DNA from: Nanobdellota archaeon
GTDB lineage: Archaea > Nanobdellota > Nanobdellia > SCGC-AAA011-G17 > GW2011-AR17
Length of the DNA: 9,361 nt
Assembly (NCBI GenBank): GCA_016784245.1
Contig: JADHVA010000024.1
Location: 1 to 9,361 of the forward strand
Direction of reading: 5' to 3'
A model generated the notes under the pieces. That model did not search any database. It saw only the letters and a program-made list of their open reading frames with translations, and was not told the DNA's origin. This document shows positions 5,943 through 9,361 of the stretch, piece by piece. The stretch's first letter is position 1, and each line of letters begins with the position of its first letter. Made by a program: the position numbers and the translations under genes.

Positions 5943-7136
5943 ATGTTATTTGCACATTTGGCTGATTGCCATATTGGAGGATGGAGAGAAGATAAATTAA
6001 AAGAATTAAATATGCAATGTTTTAGAGAAGCTGTAAAATTAATTGTTCTAAAAAATACAGATTTTGTTGTTCTTTCTGGAGATTTGTTTAATAGTGCTTT
6101 ACCTCAAATTGATTATATTAAAGAAGTTACTCAAGAATTGAAAACCTTAAAGGATCGTAATATTCCTGTGTATATTGTTGCTGGTTCACATGATTATTCT
6201 CCAAGCGGTAAAACTATGTTGGATGTTTTGGAGAAAGCAGGATTAATTGTTAATGTTATGCAGTTTGAAAATGATAAATTAAAATTTACTGTAGATGCAA
6301 AAACAGACGTGAAAATTGCAGGTTATCTCGGAAAAAGAGGAGGATTAGAAATCAAAGATTATGATAGTTTAGTATTTGATCATTTAGAAAGAGAAGAAGG
6401 ATATAAGATATTTTTATTTCATTCTTTAATAGAAGAATTTAAGCCAAAGGGATTAGAAGGTGTTCAAGGTTTGAATTCTAATAAATTACCAAAGAATTTT
6501 AATTATTATGCTGGAGGACATGTCCATTATATTTTTCAAAAAGAAATGGAAAAAGGAGTTTTAACTTTTCCAGGTGCATTATTCCCAAATAATTTCAAAG
6601 AATTAGAAGAATGGAAATGTGGAGGAGTATATTTTGTTGATGAAAATGTAAAATGGGAATATGTTCCAATAAAACTAAAGGATGTAGAATGTATAAGTGT
6701 TGAAGTTTCTGGTTTAAGTCCTGAAGAAGTTATTTTGAAAATTAAAAATGAAGTAAAACTAAGAGAAGTTAAAGATAAAATTGTAACTTTGAGAATTAAA
6801 GGTGAGATTTTAGGAAAAGTAGGAGATATTGATTTTAAAGAAATTCTTGAAGAGTTAAGTTCCGCTTATTTTGTTTTAAGAAATACTGCAAAGTTGAGAT
6901 CTAAGGTTCAAGAAGATATTAATATGAAAGCAGGAAGTGTTGACGAAATTGAAAATGATATTCTGAATGAAATTGAGAGTTCTATAAAAATCCATGAAAA
7001 TGAAATTGAATTTACTAAACAATTAATGAATTCTTTGAATAAAGATAAAGAAGAAGGTGAAAAAGTCTTAGATTTTGAAAAGAGAGTAATTGTGGATGCA
7101 GAAAAGGTGTTGAATATTGAAATTAAAGAAAATTAA
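5943..7136 (+). CDS. mre11: Mre11 double-strand-break repair nuclease
   Basis: Mre11 is the Mn-dependent nuclease of the Mre11-Rad50 complex, which trims and resects broken DNA ends. The N-terminal calcineurin-like phosphoesterase domain (about 1-240) shows the motifs in order: ADCHIG (D8, H10), SGDLF (D47), AGSHD (H83), FLFHS (H160) and GGHVHY (H193, H195). The third motif is normally GNHD; here Ser82 replaces the metal-contacting Asn, while the catalytic His is kept. A DNA-binding capping domain follows (about 245-320), then charged helices (about 335-395) of the type that bind the root of the Rad50 coiled coil. The length of 397 is normal for archaeal Mre11. The start is fixed by the phosphoesterase strand beginning right at the ATG (MLFAHLADCH). 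It overlaps rad50 by 20 bp, so the two are co-transcribed and probably translationally coupled. A bacterial SbcD was considered; the promoter layout and partner favour an archaeal protein. Confidence 0.95.
   Translation: MLFAHLADCHIGGWREDKLKELNMQCFREAVKLIVLKNTDFVVLSGDLFNSALPQIDYIKEVTQELKTLKDRNIPVYIVAGSHDYSPSGKTMLDVLEKAGLIVNVMQFENDKLKFTVDAKTDVKIAGYLGKRGGLEIKDYDSLVFDHLEREEGYKIFLFHSLIEEFKPKGLEGVQGLNSNKLPKNFNYYAGGHVHYIFQKEMEKGVLTFPGALFPNNFKELEEWKCGGVYFVDENVKWEYVPIKLKDVECISVEVSGLSPEEVILKIKNEVKLREVKDKIVTLRIKGEILGKVGDIDFKEILEELSSAYFVLRNTAKLRSKVQEDINMKAGSVDEIENDILNEIESSIKIHENEIEFTKQLMNSLNKDKEEGEKVLDFEKRVIVDAEKVLNIEIKEN
7105..7109 (+). promoter_or_regulatory. Ribosome binding site that decides the TTG start of rad50
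   Basis: AGGTG lies inside the mre11 coding sequence, 7 nt before the TTG at 7117, and matches the expected 16S 3' end (core GGAGGTGATC). It supports the TTG, which places the MKLKKIKLYNIRSY strand at the N-terminus as in other Rad50 proteins. Confidence 0.75.
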
Positions 7137-9162
7137 ATTATACAATATAAGAAGTTATGTTGAACAAGAATTTGAGTTTCCTAGTGGAAGCACTTTGTTG
7201 TGGGGAAATATTGGTTCTGGTAAAAGCAGTATACTATTAGGAATTGATTTTGCTTTGTTTGGTTTACAGAGAGGAAACCTTACTGGAGCTTCATTATTAA
7301 GAAATGGTGCAGAACAAGGATATGTTGAATTAAGTTTTTCTATTGAAGATAAAGATTATGTTATTATGAGGGCTTTGAAAAGAAATAAAAGTAGTGTAGT
7401 ACAGGATTTTGGTTATATTATTAAAGAAGGGGTTAAAGAAGAAAAAACAGCTATTGAATTAAAATCAGATATTCTTAATGTATTAAGCTACCCTAAGGAA
7501 TTATTGACAAAAAATAAAGCTTTAATTTTTAGATATACAGTTTATACACCTCAAGAAGAAATGAAGAATATTCTTTTAGGAGGCCAAGAAGAGAGATTAG
7601 ACACATTGAGAAAGGTATTTGCAGTCGACAAATATAAGAAAATAAAAGATAATGCTAAAATAGTTTCTTCAAAAATAAAAGAGAAAAGGAAATTTTATGA
7701 AGGCTTTGTTTTAGACTTAAATGAAAAAGAATTAGAAAGAGAAAGATCTAAACAAATTATTGAAATTGAGAATTCTAAATTAAAATTATTAATTCCAAAG
7801 ATTGAATTGTTTAAAGCAGAAATTGAGAAGAAGAAACATGAAGTGAAAATTGTTGAAGAGAAAATTAATGAAGAGAAAAAAAGAAAGAAAGAAATTGAGT
7901 TAAAACAATTAGAATTAAAGCATTTATTAATGGATAAAGGGAAAGATGGAGAGAAATTAGAGTTTTTAATAAAAGAAATAGAAGAATTAGCATTGGAGAA
8001 ATTGGAGTTAGATGAGAAGATTCTCGAAAGAATTGATGAGAAAAATATTTTATTAAAAGATAAGGAAAGAGATTTGAGATTAGTATTAAATAAAATTCAA
8101 GAATTAAAAACAAGAAAGATCCATTCTGAACATATTGGGAATAAAGTTTTGAAATTGAATAATTGTCCTACTTGTTTTCAAGAAGTTTCTCAAGAGTATA
8201 AACAAAAAGTAATTGATAAAAGTAATATCGAAGTTAGTGAATATGAAAAAGAACAAAGATTATTTGAAAATAAACAAAAAGAATTTGATGAAGATATTTC
8301 TAAATTAAAATTAGAATTGGAAGAATTGAAGAAAAATGAAAGAGATTTGAAAATTATTAAAATGAAGATTTTAGAGAGAGATAAGAAAAAAAAGGAATAT
8401 GAAGAAATAAAAGTCAGATTAGAAGGTGTGAAAGGTAAAATTGGAGAGATAAATGTACATATTATGAGCCTACAAGAGAAAATAGGTGAAGATATTGAGG
8501 AGATTTATAATAATTTAAAACAAGATTTGGAAAGATTTGAAAAAAATTATAGAGAAGTAGATATAGAAAAACATAAACTTGAATCTCTTATACAGCATTT
8601 AAACATAAGATTAGAAGAAATAGTTAAAGAAATTGAAAAGAAAAAAGAAATTAAAAATAAATTAGATGATTTGAATAGAAAATTATTTTGGTTAAGTGAT
8701 CATTTTATTCCTTTAATGGATAAGATGGAAAAAAATATTTTGTTTAAAGTCCATTATGAATTTAATTCTTATTTTGAGAAATGGTTTAAGATTTTAATTG
8801 ATAATGAGAATTTACAAATGAGATTGGATGAAAGCTATTCTCCTCAAATTTTACAAAATGGATATGATATTGATTATATATTTTTATCTGGAGGAGAAAA
8901 GACAGCAGGTGCTTTAGCTTATAGGCTAGCTTTGAATCAAGTTGTGAATAGTTTGAACTCAGGAATAAAAACTAGAGATTTGTTAATTTTAGATGAACCT
9001 ACAGATGGATTTAGTCAAGAACAGTTAGATAGATTAAAAATATTAATGGAAGAAATAAAAATTCCTCAAGTAATAATAGTAAGCCATGAACCTCAAATTG
9101 AATCTTTTGTAGATAATATAATAAAATTAGAAAAATTTGGACATGAAACTAAGCTTACCTAG
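7117..9162 (+). CDS. rad50: Rad50 ABC-type ATPase of the Mre11-Rad50 complex, compact form
   Basis: Rad50 is the SMC-like ATPase that tethers DNA ends and gates the Mre11 nuclease. The N-terminal lobe has the Walker A motif GNIGSGKSS (30-38) and Q-loop TPQEEM (144-149). Coiled-coil arms run from about 180 to 349 and 354 to 525, joined by the zinc hook NNCPTCFQ with Cys350 and Cys353, through which two Rad50 dimers bind one Zn. The C-terminal lobe has the signature FLSGGEKTAGALA (589-601), Walker B LLILDEPTD (622-630, E627 catalytic) and the H-loop VSHEPQ (His657). All catalytic motifs are intact. At 681 residues it is shorter than typical archaeal Rad50 (about 850-1000), and the loss is in the arms. 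It starts at a TTG 20 bp inside mre11, preceded by AGGTG. Its last 8 bases overlap the 3' end of an opposing gene. HerA and NurA are not next to it on this side. Confidence 0.96.
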   Translation: MKLKKIKLYNIRSYVEQEFEFPSGSTLLWGNIGSGKSSILLGIDFALFGLQRGNLTGASLLRNGAEQGYVELSFSIEDKDYVIMRALKRNKSSVVQDFGYIIKEGVKEEKTAIELKSDILNVLSYPKELLTKNKALIFRYTVYTPQEEMKNILLGGQEERLDTLRKVFAVDKYKKIKDNAKIVSSKIKEKRKFYEGFVLDLNEKELERERSKQIIEIENSKLKLLIPKIELFKAEIEKKKHEVKIVEEKINEEKKRKKEIELKQLELKHLLMDKGKDGEKLEFLIKEIEELALEKLELDEKILERIDEKNILLKDKERDLRLVLNKIQELKTRKIHSEHIGNKVLKLNNCPTCFQEVSQEYKQKVIDKSNIEVSEYEKEQRLFENKQKEFDEDISKLKLELEELKKNERDLKIIKMKILERDKKKKEYEEIKVRLEGVKGKIGEINVHIMSLQEKIGEDIEEIYNNLKQDLERFEKNYREVDIEKHKLESLIQHLNIRLEEIVKEIEKKKEIKNKLDDLNRKLFWLSDHFIPLMDKMEKNILFKVHYEFNSYFEKWFKILIDNENLQMRLDESYSPQILQNGYDIDYIFLSGGEKTAGALAYRLALNQVVNSLNSGIKTRDLLILDEPTDGFSQEQLDRLKILMEEIKIPQVIIVSHEPQIESFVDNIIKLEKFGHETKLT

Positions 9163-9361
9163 TGAAAGGATAAAAACTTGTAAATTTTCTTTCTAATTCT
9201 AATCTTAATGCAGCTCTATCAATATCCATTTTTTGAGGATCGAATTGAGGAGTATAAGGTTTTTTTGTAGCTTCTTCTAATTCTGAAAGAATTTGTGGCG
9301 TCTCGATTTTAAACAAATAAGAAGCTAATTCTAAAAGAGTAGTATTCTGTACAGGTTTTTT
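9155..9361 (-). CDS. C-terminal 68 residues of an unrecognised minus-strand protein (5' end outside window)
   Basis: The minus-strand frame is open from the window edge to a TAA at 9157-9155. It reads KKPVQNTTLLELASYLF near the edge, then an acidic helix (ILSELEEATKKP), YTPQFDPQKMDIDRAA and the end LERKFTSFYPFTR. Codon choice matches the neighbouring genes, and the frame is a plausible helical C-terminus. No family is recognised; HerA and NurA, the usual partners of Mre11-Rad50, were considered but no diagnostic motif lies in this fragment. It converges on rad50 with an 8-bp overlap of stop regions. Because only 207 bp are visible, the function stays open. Confidence 0.7.
   Translation of the reverse strand, partial: KKPVQNTTLLELASYLFKIETPQILSELEEATKKPYTPQFDPQKMDIDRAALRLELERKFTSFYPFTR

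Noticed and set aside
7865..8113. 82-residue minus-strand open frame inside rad50
   Set aside because: It is the mirror of the Lys/Glu-rich coiled coil of rad50, giving a Leu/Ile/Phe-rich translation with no promoter or ribosome site; a shadow frame.
9155..9361. Right-edge fragment as HerA or NurA
   Set aside because: No diagnostic motif of either family is present in the 68 visible residues; position next to rad50 alone is not enough.

Overview
The window is AT-rich throughout, uses the standard genetic code, and reads best as a chromosomal piece of an archaeon. The evidence is an archaeal-style Mre11-Rad50 pair with a CxxC zinc hook, TATA-like boxes (TTTATAA, CTTATATAG) about 26-30 bp ahead of several start codons with little or no leader, and Shine-Dalgarno sites only where a leader or gene overlap needs one. 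The strong A/T bias, Lys-rich proteins, compact spacing and short Rad50 suggest a small-genome DPANN-type lineage such as Woesearchaeota or Pacearchaeota. That placement is inference; no rRNA or other marker gene lies in the window.

Layout. At the left edge (1-440) is the 3' end of a coiled-coil, Cys-containing protein of unknown function that begins outside the window. Next is a convergent pair: an unrecognised soluble 274-residue protein (520-1344, +) and a 675-residue soluble sensor histidine kinase (1364-3391, -). Their promoters, 2.9 kb apart and pointing at each other, share an element matching at 20 of 22 positions, which suggests joint regulation. A 136-bp divergent promoter region then leads to a PaaK/CapK-type adenylate-forming enzyme (3528-5030, +), whose 3' end overlaps by 11 bp that of an alpha/beta hydrolase on the other strand (5020-5877, -). 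A 65-bp divergent promoter region with a nearly palindromic TATA box separates the hydrolase from the mre11-rad50 operon (5943-9162, +). Rad50 starts at a TTG inside the mre11 3' end, preceded by an AGGTG site. At the right edge, the C-terminal end of an unrecognised minus-strand gene (9155-9361) overlaps the rad50 stop by 8 bp.

How the genes fit together. Mre11 and Rad50 form the double-strand-break processing nuclease/ATPase; the partners HerA and NurA, often adjacent in archaea, are not visible here. The adenylate-forming enzyme and the hydrolase could act on related acyl or thioester substrates, but only their adjacency supports this. The least explained part is the kinase plus 274-residue protein: no response regulator is visible, and the shared promoter element is the best clue that they work together.
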